Origin: an uncultured Bacillota bacterium
Lineage (GTDB): Bacteria; Bacillota; Clostridia; Oscillospirales; Oscillospiraceae
Direction: 5' to 3'
Length of the DNA stretch: 64,000 nt
Assembly: GCA_947073765.1 (NCBI GenBank)
Contig: CAMTMZ010000003.1
Location: 1 to 64,000 of the forward strand
Both the position numbers and the translations under genes were made by a program. Shown one piece after another: positions 28,801-37,664 of the stretch; positions within the stretch are counted from its first letter, which is position 1, and each line of letters opens with the position of its first letter. The notes under the pieces are model-generated. The model did no database searches. It saw only the letters and a program-made list of their open reading frames with translations, and had not been told where the DNA came from.

Positions 28801-31164
28801 TTACTGCGCATTATCCTTCTCTTGGTCACATTGCTCAGAGAGCGCCCGGTCAATTTCCGCCGTGCGGCCGGCGTAGAAGTCGCACAGCTCGGCTGCCAGC
28901 TCCAGATCGGGGCCCTCAGCCAGGATGCGCAGGGCGGAGCGCCGGGCGATGGGGGTGAGGTAGACCCAGCCGCTGCCGGTGCGCATCCGCAGGCCCTCGC
29001 CGGTGGGCTGTCGGGCGTGCTCCCGGGCCAGAGCCTGCATGACGCGGCCCCGGTCGGAGGACAGAGGGACCTCACGCTTCCAGGAGGAGAAGCGGGGGGT
29101 TTTGGAGATGAGGGACTCCAGCTTCTGTCCGGATACCGCCATGCGGGAGCAGAGGCGCAGCGCGGCGGCGGGGGCCTGGCGCAGCCAGGGCTGAGCGGCG
29201 TAGAGCTCCGCGGCCTGGTCCCCGTCCCGGTCCAGCCGAAGGACGGTGCCCCCATAGCCGGCGGCCACCAGCTCCACCGCCGCGCTGGCTGACGGAGGGA
29301 CGGCCACCCGGCCAGAGCCGTTTTCCATCTCGATGAGGGTGAGCAGAACCAGCAGCTGGTTTGGATCCACCACGGCGCCCTGCTCATCCTGAGCGGTGAG
29401 GGAGAAACCTCCCCGCCGGGCCTGGAAGGCCACAATGCCCGGCCGCCAAGTCCGCTCCAGCCTGCAGCCCAGGGCGGAAAGAGCCTGGCGCAGCGCCCGG
29501 TCCTCGGGGGTAGCGTCTCCTACCGCGGCGGTGATCCGGCGCAGTGCGGGCCGGCGTAGGGCGGCCAACTCCGCCACCTTCCGCCCCCACTGCTCCGGAG
29601 TGAATTCCAGCTGGCGCAGACGGCCTACTTTTTCTCCCCGGGTGCGGCGGACCTCCCCCTGAAGCAGGGCCTGCTCCAGCTTTCGCTCCCGGGTCCGGCC
29701 CAGGGGCATCCCCCGTTGGTCGAAAAAGTGGAGGTAGACAATATTTTCACTCTCCTCCACAAAGAGGGAGACGGGGAGGCGGTGGAGAGCGGCCAGGCCG
29801 GCCCCTTGAACGGGGCTGGTGAGGGAGTGGGTGAGAACCTCGCTCCCCGCCGCAGCCGCGCCCGCCGCAGCCGCCCGGGCCAGCATTCCAGCTCCGGGGG
29901 TGGGAGAACAGCCCACCCCTACCGGGCCCTCCGTCCCCAAGACGCTGCCCAAAGTGAGCAGGGCCTCGGGGCCCAGGTCCTCTCCCAGGACGCCCCGGAT
30001 GACACCGCTGTCACCAAAGCGCAGAGCTCCTTTCTGGCTCCCGCTGGTGATGGATCGGGCCAGGCGGCAGCCTGCCGGGGCGGTCTGGCCCGGCCAGAGG
30101 CGGACACGCTCCAGCAGGACGGCCCCCTCCTCGGCCAGGGAATTTTCCCCCAGCACTGCCCCCTCGTTGAGGACGGAGCCCTGCCGGGAGGCAGCGTTTT
30201 TGCACAGGATGGCGCCATAAAGGGTGGAACGGGCCCCGACGGAGGCGTTTTCCAGCAAAATGGACCGCTGGACCATGGATTTTTCCCCCACCCGGGCACC
30301 CTGCTCCAGCACAGTGTGGGGGCCCACCAGACAGCCTGTGCCCAAAGAGACTCCGCTGCCGATCCAGCAGGGGGGGACCAGATTGAGGTCCTGGGGGAGC
30401 GGCTGGGCCGACCAGACCCCGGGGGCGCGCTTGGGCAGGCCCATATCCAGCGTTACCTTGCCGGACAGGGCGTCGCAGACGCTGGCGAGGTAGGCGCCGC
30501 AGTCACCCATGTCCCGCCAATAGCCCTCCAGAGGCAGTGCGTAGAGGGGGCCCCCCTCCCGGAGGAGGGCGGGAAAGAGGTCCCTGCCAAAGTCCCAGGC
30601 CTCGTCTTGGGGCACCCGCTCCATGGCGGCGGGGGAGAGGACGTAGATGCCGGTGTTGATCTGGTCGGTGAACACTTGGCCCCACCCGGGTTTTTCCACA
30701 AATCGCTCCACCCGGCCCTCGGCGCCGGTGAGGACCAGACCGTACTCCAGAGGGTTGGGGTGGCGGTAGAGCCCCAGGGTGGCATGGGCCCCCCGCTCCC
30801 GGTGGAAGGCGGCCAGAGCGGTAAGGTCCAGGTCGCACACACAGTCGCCGCTGATGACCAGGAAGTCCTCTCCGCCAAGATGGGTCATGCAGCTTTTGAC
30901 GCTGCCTGCGGTGCCCAGGGGCTCCTCCTCGATAAAATAGGTCAGCTGCACCCCCAGCCGGTCCCCACTGCCAAAATAGTCCATCACCGCCTGGGGTTTG
31001 TAGCACAGGGTGACACAGATGTCATTTACACCGTGGGCTTTCAGCAGGTTGATGATGTGCTCCATCACCGGCCGCCCCAGCAGAGGGGTCATGGGCTTGG
31101 GGCTGCCCAGAGACAGCGGCCGCAGACGGGTGCCCTCCCCGCCGGCCATAATAACTGCTTTCAA
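28801..31164 (-). CDS. Sugar-phosphate nucleotidyltransferase fused to degenerate phosphomannomutase-like domain
   Basis: MKAVIMAGGEGTRLRPLSLGSPKPMTPLLGRPVMEHII; left-handed beta-helix repeats; FGDSGVIRGVLGEDLGPEAL PMM-like N-terminus. Confidence 0.85.
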   Translation of the reverse strand: MKAVIMAGGEGTRLRPLSLGSPKPMTPLLGRPVMEHIINLLKAHGVNDICVTLCYKPQAVMDYFGSGDRLGVQLTYFIEEEPLGTAGSVKSCMTHLGGEDFLVISGDCVCDLDLTALAAFHRERGAHATLGLYRHPNPLEYGLVLTGAEGRVERFVEKPGWGQVFTDQINTGIYVLSPAAMERVPQDEAWDFGRDLFPALLREGGPLYALPLEGYWRDMGDCGAYLASVCDALSGKVTLDMGLPKRAPGVWSAQPLPQDLNLVPPCWIGSGVSLGTGCLVGPHTVLEQGARVGEKSMVQRSILLENASVGARSTLYGAILCKNAASRQGSVLNEGAVLGENSLAEEGAVLLERVRLWPGQTAPAGCRLARSITSGSQKGALRFGDSGVIRGVLGEDLGPEALLTLGSVLGTEGPVGVGCSPTPGAGMLARAAAAGAAAAGSEVLTHSLTSPVQGAGLAALHRLPVSLFVEESENIVYLHFFDQRGMPLGRTRERKLEQALLQGEVRRTRGEKVGRLRQLEFTPEQWGRKVAELAALRRPALRRITAAVGDATPEDRALRQALSALGCRLERTWRPGIVAFQARRGGFSLTAQDEQGAVVDPNQLLVLLTLIEMENGSGRVAVPPSASAAVELVAAGYGGTVLRLDRDGDQAAELYAAQPWLRQAPAAALRLCSRMAVSGQKLESLISKTPRFSSWKREVPLSSDRGRVMQALAREHARQPTGEGLRMRTGSGWVYLTPIARRSALRILAEGPDLELAAELCDFYAGRTAEIDRALSEQCDQEKDNAQ

Positions 31165-31284
31165 ACGCTTCGCCGTCCTTCCATCAGTTCGTGAGGGTTA
31201 GTATGGCTTGAGCGGCGGCGTTTCAAACTTGTCCCACAAGACAATATATGGTATAATGGCGAAAAAATGAGGAGGAGTTTGGAT

Positions 31285-31503
31285 ATGGAGATTCGGCCGG
31301 GCCGTTACCGCCACTTTAAAGGGAAGGAATATGAGGTGATCGGGGTGGCCTCCCACTCGGAGACGCTGGAACCTATGGTGGTATACCGGGCGCTGTATGG
31401 AGAAGGCGGCTTATGGGTGCGCCCCGCCGCCATGTGGACGGAGCGGGTGGACCGGGAGGGATACTCCGGACCCAGGTTTGTGTGGACAGGAGAGAAAAAA
31501 TGA
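31285..31503 (+). CDS. DUF1653 domain-containing protein
   Basis: GRYRHFKGKEYEVIGVASHSETLEPMVVYRALYGEGGLWVRPAAMW. Confidence 0.88.
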   Translation: MEIRPGRYRHFKGKEYEVIGVASHSETLEPMVVYRALYGEGGLWVRPAAMWTERVDREGYSGPRFVWTGEKK

Positions 31504-31835
31504 ACATTCAGATTTTTGGCAGGAGCAAGTGCTTCGATACCAAAAAGGCGGAGCGGTGGTTTAAGGAGAGACGGATCAAATTCCAGGCGGTGGACCTGAA
31601 AAAGCAGGGGATGAGCCTGGGGGAGCTGGCCAGCGTGAGGAGCGCGGTGGGGCTGGAGGCCATGGTAGATCCCAAACACCCAGACGCGGCGCTGGTGGCC
31701 TATCTGGCCGGCGACCAGGCCAAGCTGGAAAAGCTCTTTGAGAATCCGGCCCTGCTGCGCACGCCCATCGTCAGAAACGGGAGACAGGCCGCGGTGGGCT
31801 ACTGTCCGGAGATATGGGAGCGGTGGCAGCAGTAG
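31500..31835 (+). CDS. ArsC/Spx-like family protein
   Basis: IFGRSKCFDTKKAERWFKERRIKFQAVDLKKQGMS; ATGA overlap with upstream gene. Confidence 0.85.
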   Translation: MNIQIFGRSKCFDTKKAERWFKERRIKFQAVDLKKQGMSLGELASVRSAVGLEAMVDPKHPDAALVAYLAGDQAKLEKLFENPALLRTPIVRNGRQAAVGYCPEIWERWQQ

Positions 31836-31906
31836 GAAAAGTGCGTTTTATGGGACAGGTACTCCGCTATGCTGGGGTGTGAGACCTGAAGAGGAGGAGA
31901 TTGTCA

Positions 31907-32938
31907 ATGGCAAAGAGCCCAAACCAGAAGACCAAGCTGCTCCATCTGGCCCGCATGCTCCTGCGGCAGACCGACGAGGACCACCCCCTTACGGTGCCCG
32001 AGATTATTGAACGGCTGGCCCGGGAGGATATCAAGGCCGAGCGCAAGAGTGTATACGACGACCTGGAGGCCCTGCGGCTGTTTGGCCTGGATGTGCAGAG
32101 CCGGAAGGGGAAGGCGCCGGGGTGGTTTGTGGGGGCGCGGGAGTTTGAGCTGCCCGAGGTGAAGCTGCTGATGGACGCGGTGCAGTCCTCCCGATTTCTC
32201 ACCCAGAAGAAGAGCGACGCCCTGATCCGCAAGCTGGAACGGCTGGCCAGCGTCCACCAGGGGGGGCAGCTTCAGCGGCAGGTGTATGTGTCCGGGCGCA
32301 TCAAGGTGATGAACGAGAGCATCTACTACAATGTGGATAAGCTCCACGACGCCATCGCCAAGCGAAAGGCCATTACATTTAAGTATTTTGACTACGATAC
32401 CGCCCGGAAGAAGGTGTTTCATCATGGAGGAAAGCGGTATGTGGTATCCCCCTACGGGCTGATCTGGAACAGCGAAAACTACTACCTGGTGGCCTTTGAC
32501 CACGCCCACCGGGAGCTGCGGCACTACAGGGTGGACAAGATGAGCGAGATTGTGGTGTCCGGCATGGAGCGGGAGGGGGAGGAGATGTACCCCGGCTTTC
32601 AGCTGGCCGAGTACGGCCAGAAGCACTTTGGCATGTACAGCGGACCGGAGATGAGGGTTACCCTGCGGGGACAGCGGGAGAAGGCCGGGCTGGTGTGGGA
32701 CCGGTTTGGCCAGGATATGATTCTGGTGCCGGAGGGGGAGGACTATTTTACCGTTACCCTGCCGGTGGTGGTGAGTCCCCAGTTTTTTGGCTGGCTGTTG
32801 GGGCTGGGAGGAAGTGTTACCCTGACGGGGCCGCAGGAGGCTGTGGCGGCCTACCGCCAGCGGTTAGAGGAGGCGCTGGAGGAGCTGCCGCGGGAATCCT
32901 CTTTGGGGGAGACTGTTCCCGCTGACATGAAAATGTAA
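31907..32938 (+). CDS. WYL domain-containing transcriptional regulator
   Basis: N-terminal HTH, KAITFKYFDYD...YVVSPYGLIWNSENYYLVAFDHAHRELRHYRVDKM. Confidence 0.9.
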   Translation: MAKSPNQKTKLLHLARMLLRQTDEDHPLTVPEIIERLAREDIKAERKSVYDDLEALRLFGLDVQSRKGKAPGWFVGAREFELPEVKLLMDAVQSSRFLTQKKSDALIRKLERLASVHQGGQLQRQVYVSGRIKVMNESIYYNVDKLHDAIAKRKAITFKYFDYDTARKKVFHHGGKRYVVSPYGLIWNSENYYLVAFDHAHRELRHYRVDKMSEIVVSGMEREGEEMYPGFQLAEYGQKHFGMYSGPEMRVTLRGQREKAGLVWDRFGQDMILVPEGEDYFTVTLPVVVSPQFFGWLLGLGGSVTLTGPQEAVAAYRQRLEEALEELPRESSLGETVPADMKM

Positions 32939-33032
32939 GATTAAAATTCCCCGATGCGGTGGAAATTTTCCCGGGGCTGTGATATGATAGACATGAGCAA
33001 GTACATCCGCCGGTGTGAGAGGAGGGGTCTCA

Positions 33033-33461
33033 ATGACCATTTTTTGGCTGATTGCCTTTTTCGTCTTTGCTGTAGGCGAGGCGGTAACGGTGGGGCTGGT
33101 GTCGGTGTGGTTCGCCGTGGGGGCGCTGGCCGCTATGTTCGCTACCGCCCTGGGAGCGGGACTGTGGCTGCAGGTGACTGTGTTTTTGGGCATCTCCGCC
33201 TTGGCTCTGGCCCTGTTCAAGCCGCTGAGCAGCAAAATTCTCAAGCCCAGGGTGTTCGCCACCAACGCGGACCGGGTGATCGGCTCCGCCGCCCTGGTTA
33301 CGGAGACCATTGACAACACCCAGGCCCAGGGCCAGGTGAAGGTGAAGACGGACGGCCAGGTGTGGACCGCCCGGTCGGCCCAGAATGTGGTAATTCCCGC
33401 CGGGACCGATGTGCGGGTGCTGCGCATCGAGGGCGTGAAGGTTATGGTTGAGACGTTGTAA
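33033..33461 (+). CDS. NfeD family protein
   Basis: TM helices followed by GSAALVTETID...GQVWTARSAQNVVIPAGTDVRVLRIEGVKVMVE OB-fold. Confidence 0.88.
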   Translation: MTIFWLIAFFVFAVGEAVTVGLVSVWFAVGALAAMFATALGAGLWLQVTVFLGISALALALFKPLSSKILKPRVFATNADRVIGSAALVTETIDNTQAQGQVKVKTDGQVWTARSAQNVVIPAGTDVRVLRIEGVKVMVETL

Positions 33462-33491
33462 GCCGCCGGAACCGTGAAAAAGGAGGAGTAA

Positions 33492-34469
33492 ATGATGGAG
33501 TACATTATCCCGACCCTGATTGTGATTGTGATCGCCATTGTGGTGTTCGCGCTGCTGGCCAGCATTGTGCGCATTGTGCCCCAGTCCCGGGCCTATGTGG
33601 TCACCTGGCTGGGGACCTTCCGCACCGTATGGGGTGCCGGCGTCCACTTTAAGGTGCCGATTGTGGAGCGGATCGCCAAGAATGTCTCGCTGAAGGAGCA
33701 GGTAGTGGACTTCGCTCCCCAGCCCGTGATTACCAAGGACAATGTGACGATGCAGATTGACAGCGTGATCTACTTTCAGATCACCGATCCCAAGCTGTAT
33801 ACCTACGGGGTGGAGAACCCCATGTCCGCCATTGAGAACCTTACCGCCACCACCCTGAGAAACATTATCGGTGACCTGGACCTGGAGCAGACCCTCACCA
33901 GCCGGGACCACATCAACACCAAGATGCGGGCCCTGCTGGACGAGGCCACCGACCCCTGGGGCATCAAGGTGAACCGGGTGGAGCTGAAAAACATTATGCC
34001 CCCCAGGGATATCCAGGAGGCCATGGAGAAGCAGATGCGGGCCGAGCGGGAGCGCCGGGAGTCTGTGCTGCAGGCCCAGGGCAAGAAGGAATCTCAGATT
34101 CTGGTGGCCGAGGGTGAGAAGCAGGCGGCCATCCTCCGGGCCGACGCCGCCAAGCAGGCGGCGATCCTCCAGGCCGAGGGCGCCAAGCAGGCCAAGATTC
34201 TGGAGGCTGAGGCTGAGGCTGAGGCCATTTTGAAGGTGCAGCAGGCCACCGCCGACGCCATCCGGCTGATCAACGAGTCCGCCCCCGGACAGGGCGTGCT
34301 CACCATCAAGGCGCTGGAGGCCTTTACCGCCGCCGCCAACGGGAAGGCCACCAAGATTATTATCCCCAGCGAGCTGCAGGGGATCGCCGGGCTGGCCGCC
34401 GCCGCCAAGACCGTGTTTGACACGGAGGATCCCAGGGCGACCATTACCAAAACTGTGCCCAAGCAGTAA
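33492..34469 (+). CDS. SPFH domain / stomatin-prohibitin family protein
   Basis: IVPQSRAYVVTWLGTFRTVWGAGVHFKVPIVERIAKNVSLKEQVVDF...; paired with NfeD. Confidence 0.93.
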   Translation: MMEYIIPTLIVIVIAIVVFALLASIVRIVPQSRAYVVTWLGTFRTVWGAGVHFKVPIVERIAKNVSLKEQVVDFAPQPVITKDNVTMQIDSVIYFQITDPKLYTYGVENPMSAIENLTATTLRNIIGDLDLEQTLTSRDHINTKMRALLDEATDPWGIKVNRVELKNIMPPRDIQEAMEKQMRAERERRESVLQAQGKKESQILVAEGEKQAAILRADAAKQAAILQAEGAKQAKILEAEAEAEAILKVQQATADAIRLINESAPGQGVLTIKALEAFTAAANGKATKIIIPSELQGIAGLAAAAKTVFDTEDPRATITKTVPKQ

Positions 34470-34486
34470 ATATTTGACAGACCATA

Positions 34487-34516
34487 AAAGGGCCGGGGAG
34501 CGATCCCCGGCCCTTT
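34487..34516. terminator. Bidirectional terminator
   Basis: AAAGGGCCGGGGAGCGATCCCCGGCCCTTT. Confidence 0.7.
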
Positions 34517-34643
34517 ACTCCGCGTCCTCGTCGTCGGAAGCGAGATACATGTCCTCACACTTCCTCTGGGCCGCGATCAGCTTGTTGATGGCCTCTTCCG
34601 TGGCGTTCAGCAGTTCGTAATACATCTTTTTATAGTTGGGCAT
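34515..34643 (-). CDS. 42-aa small protein MPNYKKMYYELLNATEEAINKLIAAQRKCEDMYLASDDEDAE, divergent from XRE gene
   Basis: Manual translation; not in supplied ORF track; related to the 37665 sequence (19 identical positions over about 35). Confidence 0.65.
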   Translation of the reverse strand: MPNYKKMYYELLNATEEAINKLIAAQRKCEDMYLASDDEDAE

Positions 34644-34667
34644 ATTATCACCTCACTGAAATTATAT

Positions 34668-34706
34668 TCGGTGATACCGAGTTTCGCCAAGATCGGTATT
34701 GCCGAT
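34668..34706. promoter_or_regulatory. Putative operators of the divergent XRE module
   Basis: TCGGTGATACCGA (34668-34680) and ATCGGTATTGCCGAT (34692-34706), both with perfect arms. Confidence 0.5.
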
Positions 34707-34732
34707 ATTATATATTTTTTCAGGGTGATATC

Positions 34733-34963
34733 GTGTTGTTTCCAAGGATTCGGGATTTACGGGAGGATCATGACAAAAAGCAGCTTGAGCTTGCGGCTTA
34801 TCTGAATGTTAAGCCTAACACGTATTCTGACTATGAGCGGGGAAAAATCAACATACAAATCGACACTTTGATTCAACTCGCCGACTTCTACGGCGTCAGT
34901 CTGGACTATCTGGTGGGCCGGGACGACGTGCCCAACCGAAAACAGAGAAAAATTACAAAGTAA
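34733..34963 (+). CDS. XRE family transcriptional regulator
   Basis: IRDLREDHDKKQLELAAYLNVKPNTYSDYERGKINIQIDTLIQLADFYGVSLDYLVGRDD. Confidence 0.9.
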   Translation: MLFPRIRDLREDHDKKQLELAAYLNVKPNTYSDYERGKINIQIDTLIQLADFYGVSLDYLVGRDDVPNRKQRKITK

Positions 34964-35017
34964 GTTTTTCGCCCCGCCGCACATACTGACAGCAAATACG
35001 TCAAGGAGGCGGCGGCG

Positions 35018-35731
35018 GTGAGATGGAAAAGGTTCGGGGCTTTTTTGTGGGCGGCGGCGCTGATGCTGGCACTGTCTGGACAGGAAGGGATACAGCGGGC
35101 GGACGCCCCGGCCCAGGTTACGCTGGAGGACCCGCCGCTGGTGGCGCTCACCTTTGACGACGGGCCCCGGTCCTCCACCACCGGTCCGCTGCTGGACGGG
35201 CTGGAGCTGCGGGAGACGCCCGCCACTTTTTTTCTGGTGGGAAACCGCATCCCGGGCAACGAGGACCTGGTGCGGCGCATGGCGGCGGAGGGCCACCAGA
35301 TCGGTATACACACCTACGACCATGTGGAGCTGAAGGGGCTGGGACAAAAAGACTTTGACCTGCAGGTGGGCAAGACCCGGGCGCTGATCACAAACCTGGT
35401 GGGGGAGGGGAACTACTGGCTTCGGCCCCCCTACGGACTGCTGGACAAACGCGCCGGAAGCTGGTGCGGCGGGCCCATTATTCTGTGGTCGGTGGATCCG
35501 GAGGACTGGAAGGACGACGACGTGGACCGGGTGACGGCGGCCGTGGTGGAGCACGTGGGAGACGGGGATATTATCCTGCTCCACGATTTGTTTCCCTCCT
35601 CCGCCCAGGCAGCCCTGCGGATTGTGGACACCCTGCTGGCGAAGGGGTACTGCTTTGTGACGGTGGAACAGCTGATGGCGGAGCGGGGCGTTACCCCGGA
35701 GGCGGGGGTCCGCTACCGAAAAATAAATTAA
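35018..35731 (+). CDS. Polysaccharide deacetylase family protein
   Basis: VALTFDDGPRSSTTGPLLDGL...GIHTYDHVELKGL...WLRPPYGLLD. Confidence 0.92.
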   Translation: MRWKRFGAFLWAAALMLALSGQEGIQRADAPAQVTLEDPPLVALTFDDGPRSSTTGPLLDGLELRETPATFFLVGNRIPGNEDLVRRMAAEGHQIGIHTYDHVELKGLGQKDFDLQVGKTRALITNLVGEGNYWLRPPYGLLDKRAGSWCGGPIILWSVDPEDWKDDDVDRVTAAVVEHVGDGDIILLHDLFPSSAQAALRIVDTLLAKGYCFVTVEQLMAERGVTPEAGVRYRKIN

Positions 35732-35810
35732 ATTTTACCGAAAACGATTGTAATTTCCCCCAAGATCGTGTAAACTGGGGGCAACAGTTTATCATAGGAG
35801 GTACAATCAT

Positions 35811-35981
35811 ATGAAAGTTGCCCGCTTTGTGCTGAAGATTGTGGCGCTGTCGCTGGCCGCGGCGGCCGCTGTGTGCGCCATCATCGCCTACTGGGACGGC
35901 CTGACTGAGATGTGCGGGACCGTGAAGGGAAAGTTACAGCGCTCGGCCCATATCGACGAGTACGACGACTACGAGGAGTAA
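35811..35981 (+). CDS. 56-aa small membrane protein
   Basis: MKVARFVLKIVALSLAAAAAVCAIIAYWDGLTEMCGTVKGKLQRSAHIDEYDDYEE with AGGAGG RBS; absent from ORF track. Confidence 0.65.
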   Translation: MKVARFVLKIVALSLAAAAAVCAIIAYWDGLTEMCGTVKGKLQRSAHIDEYDDYEE

Positions 35982-35984
35982 GCC

Positions 35985-36019
35985 AAAAAACCGCCGGTCA
36001 GCTGACCGGCGGCTTTTTA
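35985..36019. terminator. Bidirectional terminator
   Basis: AAAAAACCGCCGGTCAGCTGACCGGCGGCTTTTTA. Confidence 0.75.
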
Positions 36020-36595
36020 TCGGATGTGCCAGCGTAGGGCGGATATGTCTCCGGATCGGCGCAGGCAGGCGGCAGTGAGGACAAGGTCGGCAAAAAGGGT
36101 AGCCAGGGCCATCCAGCTCACAGGGGCGGGGACCCGGGCCAGCCAGGGGGACAGCGCGGGGTGGAGCCAGTACACCAGGCCCAGGGACAGCACGCCCCAG
36201 GCCAGGGAGAAGGGCAGGCACACCCGGCCTTGGAGACTGCCGGGCAGGCCGTCGTAATTCCAGAAGGACACCCCCAGAACCCTCTCGTGGTACAGGGCAG
36301 CCAGATACTCCGCGGCGGTGGCGGCCAGCCCCCCGAAGAGGAAGAGCGCCCAGGGGCGGCGGTCCACCCAATTCGGCAGGGACAGAATGAGGCAGGCCCC
36401 CACGCCGTACACCGGGCACAGGGGGAGCACCAGCAGGCCCTTCCGATAGGGTCGGCCGCCGGTCAGCCCGGCAAAGGCCGACTCCAGCAGAAAGCCAAGA
36501 AAACTGTAGGTGATAAAATTCCAAAACCAGATCACAAAACCCCTCCGTTTCCACACCTTTTTGATAGGGTGTGGAGCCGGAGGGGTTTTATACAA
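36017..36595 (-). CDS. Putative ABC-transporter type IV (PF06541-like) membrane protein
   Basis: FWNFITYSFLGFLLESAFAGLTGGRPYRKGLLVLPLCPVYGVGA... Confidence 0.75.
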   Translation of the reverse strand: MYKTPPAPHPIKKVWKRRGFVIWFWNFITYSFLGFLLESAFAGLTGGRPYRKGLLVLPLCPVYGVGACLILSLPNWVDRRPWALFLFGGLAATAAEYLAALYHERVLGVSFWNYDGLPGSLQGRVCLPFSLAWGVLSLGLVYWLHPALSPWLARVPAPVSWMALATLFADLVLTAACLRRSGDISALRWHIR

Positions 36596-36612
36596 GAGGT
36601 TCAGAAAATGAT

Positions 36613-37230
36613 TTAGCCGGCCAGGCCGTGGTGGGCGCCGGCGTGACAGCCAGTCTCACAGAAGCCGGCGGCGTGAGGGCCGCCGCAGTAGGGGACGTCC
36701 TCATGGGTGTGGGGACCGGAGATGGCACAGTCCTCGTAGGGACACAGGGCGCGGCAGGCGCCATCGCAGAAGCCGGAGGCGTGATTGTAGCCGCAGTAGG
36801 GGATATCCTCATGAGTGTGGGGACCGGTGAGAGTGCAGTCCTCATAGGGACACAGGGCCCGGCAGGCGCCGTCGCAGAAGCCGCCGGTGTGGGCATAGCC
36901 GCAGCAGGCCGTACCGCTGTGGACGTGGCGGCCGGTGAGACGGCAGTTCTCATAGGAGCACAGGGCCCGGCAGTTGTTATCACACACCCCGGAGGCGTGG
37001 CTGTAGCCGCAGTAGTACAGGCCGTCGTGAAGGTGGCGGCCGGCGGCGGTACAGCCGTCATAGGGGCAGACGGTGACGGTGGTCTGGACGGGCTGGGCAG
37101 CCTGGCGGTATCCGCCGTGGTGGCCGCGGCCAGCGCCGTGACAGCCGTGGGCGGCGGCGGGGACAATGAGCAGGGCGGCCAAAGCCGCGCAGAGCGCGCC
37201 GGCGAGAAGACGGCCCTTCCGCTTGAACAT
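36613..37230 (-). CDS. Secreted Cys/His-rich tandem-repeat protein
   Basis: Signal peptide then four repeats of CPYxxCxxxGxHxHxxxxYCGYxHxxGxCDxxCRAL. Confidence 0.75.
   Translation of the reverse strand: MFKRKGRLLAGALCAALAALLIVPAAAHGCHGAGRGHHGGYRQAAQPVQTTVTVCPYDGCTAAGRHLHDGLYYCGYSHASGVCDNNCRALCSYENCRLTGRHVHSGTACCGYAHTGGFCDGACRALCPYEDCTLTGPHTHEDIPYCGYNHASGFCDGACRALCPYEDCAISGPHTHEDVPYCGGPHAAGFCETGCHAGAHHGLAG
36637..37068 (-). repeat. Four tandem about 108-bp coding repeats
   Basis: 36-aa unit repeated in the Cys/His-rich protein. Confidence 0.75.
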
Positions 37231-37317
37231 GGGAATGACTTCCTTTCTGTCCGCTCATTTCGGGCGGGTGATATCCCTATTGTAGCACAGGGCGGGCCGG
37301 TGTTCAAGTTTATTATT

Positions 37318-37545
37318 TTAAGTCTTTGGCTCCTCCGGGACATACTCCAGCAACTCGCCGATGGAACAGCCTAAAGCGGAGCAGATCCGGGCCAGAACAT
37401 CCAAGTCCACCCGGGCGACGTTGTTTTTGCAGTAATTGTTGATCTGAGTACGCTCCATGGCGGCCAAATGGGAAAAGCGGTTTTTACTGATGCCGGAGCG
37501 TTCAATCAGCTCACCCAAATGGACAACAACCTTCCCATGTCCCAT
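37318..37545 (-). CDS. XRE family transcriptional regulator
   Basis: HLGELIERSGISKNRFSHLAAMERTQINNYCKNNVARVDLDVLARICSALGCSIGELLEYVPEE. Confidence 0.9.
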   Translation of the reverse strand: MGHGKVVVHLGELIERSGISKNRFSHLAAMERTQINNYCKNNVARVDLDVLARICSALGCSIGELLEYVPEEPKT

Positions 37546-37564
37546 GCAGATAACCCCCTGTAAA

Positions 37565-37601
37565 ATCTTACTTGACAAATTCAGCATATATTAAGTAAGA
37601 T
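37565..37601. promoter_or_regulatory. Divergent-module operator/promoter
   Basis: Inverted repeat ATCTTACTT-N19-AAGTAAGAT overlapping TTGACA-N18-TAAGAT. Confidence 0.55.
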
Positions 37602-37664
37602 GAGAAGGACAGTTCTAAAATATCCTGTGTAAATATCAGCACAGAAAATTAAGGGGGTACTATT

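Noticed and set aside
29716-31194. 492-aa plus-strand ORF
   Set aside because: Antisense to the nucleotidyltransferase gene, which has clear motifs.
36637-37068. Tandem repeats as CRISPR or minisatellite
   Set aside because: Units are contiguous, coding and preserve Cys/His positions; there are no spacers. No CRISPR array was seen in the window.
36571-37374. 267-aa plus-strand ORF with Gly/Ala/Val repeats
   Set aside because: The periodicity simply mirrors the tandem repeats of the Cys/His-rich gene on the other strand; the minus-strand product has a signal peptide and regular Cys/His spacing.
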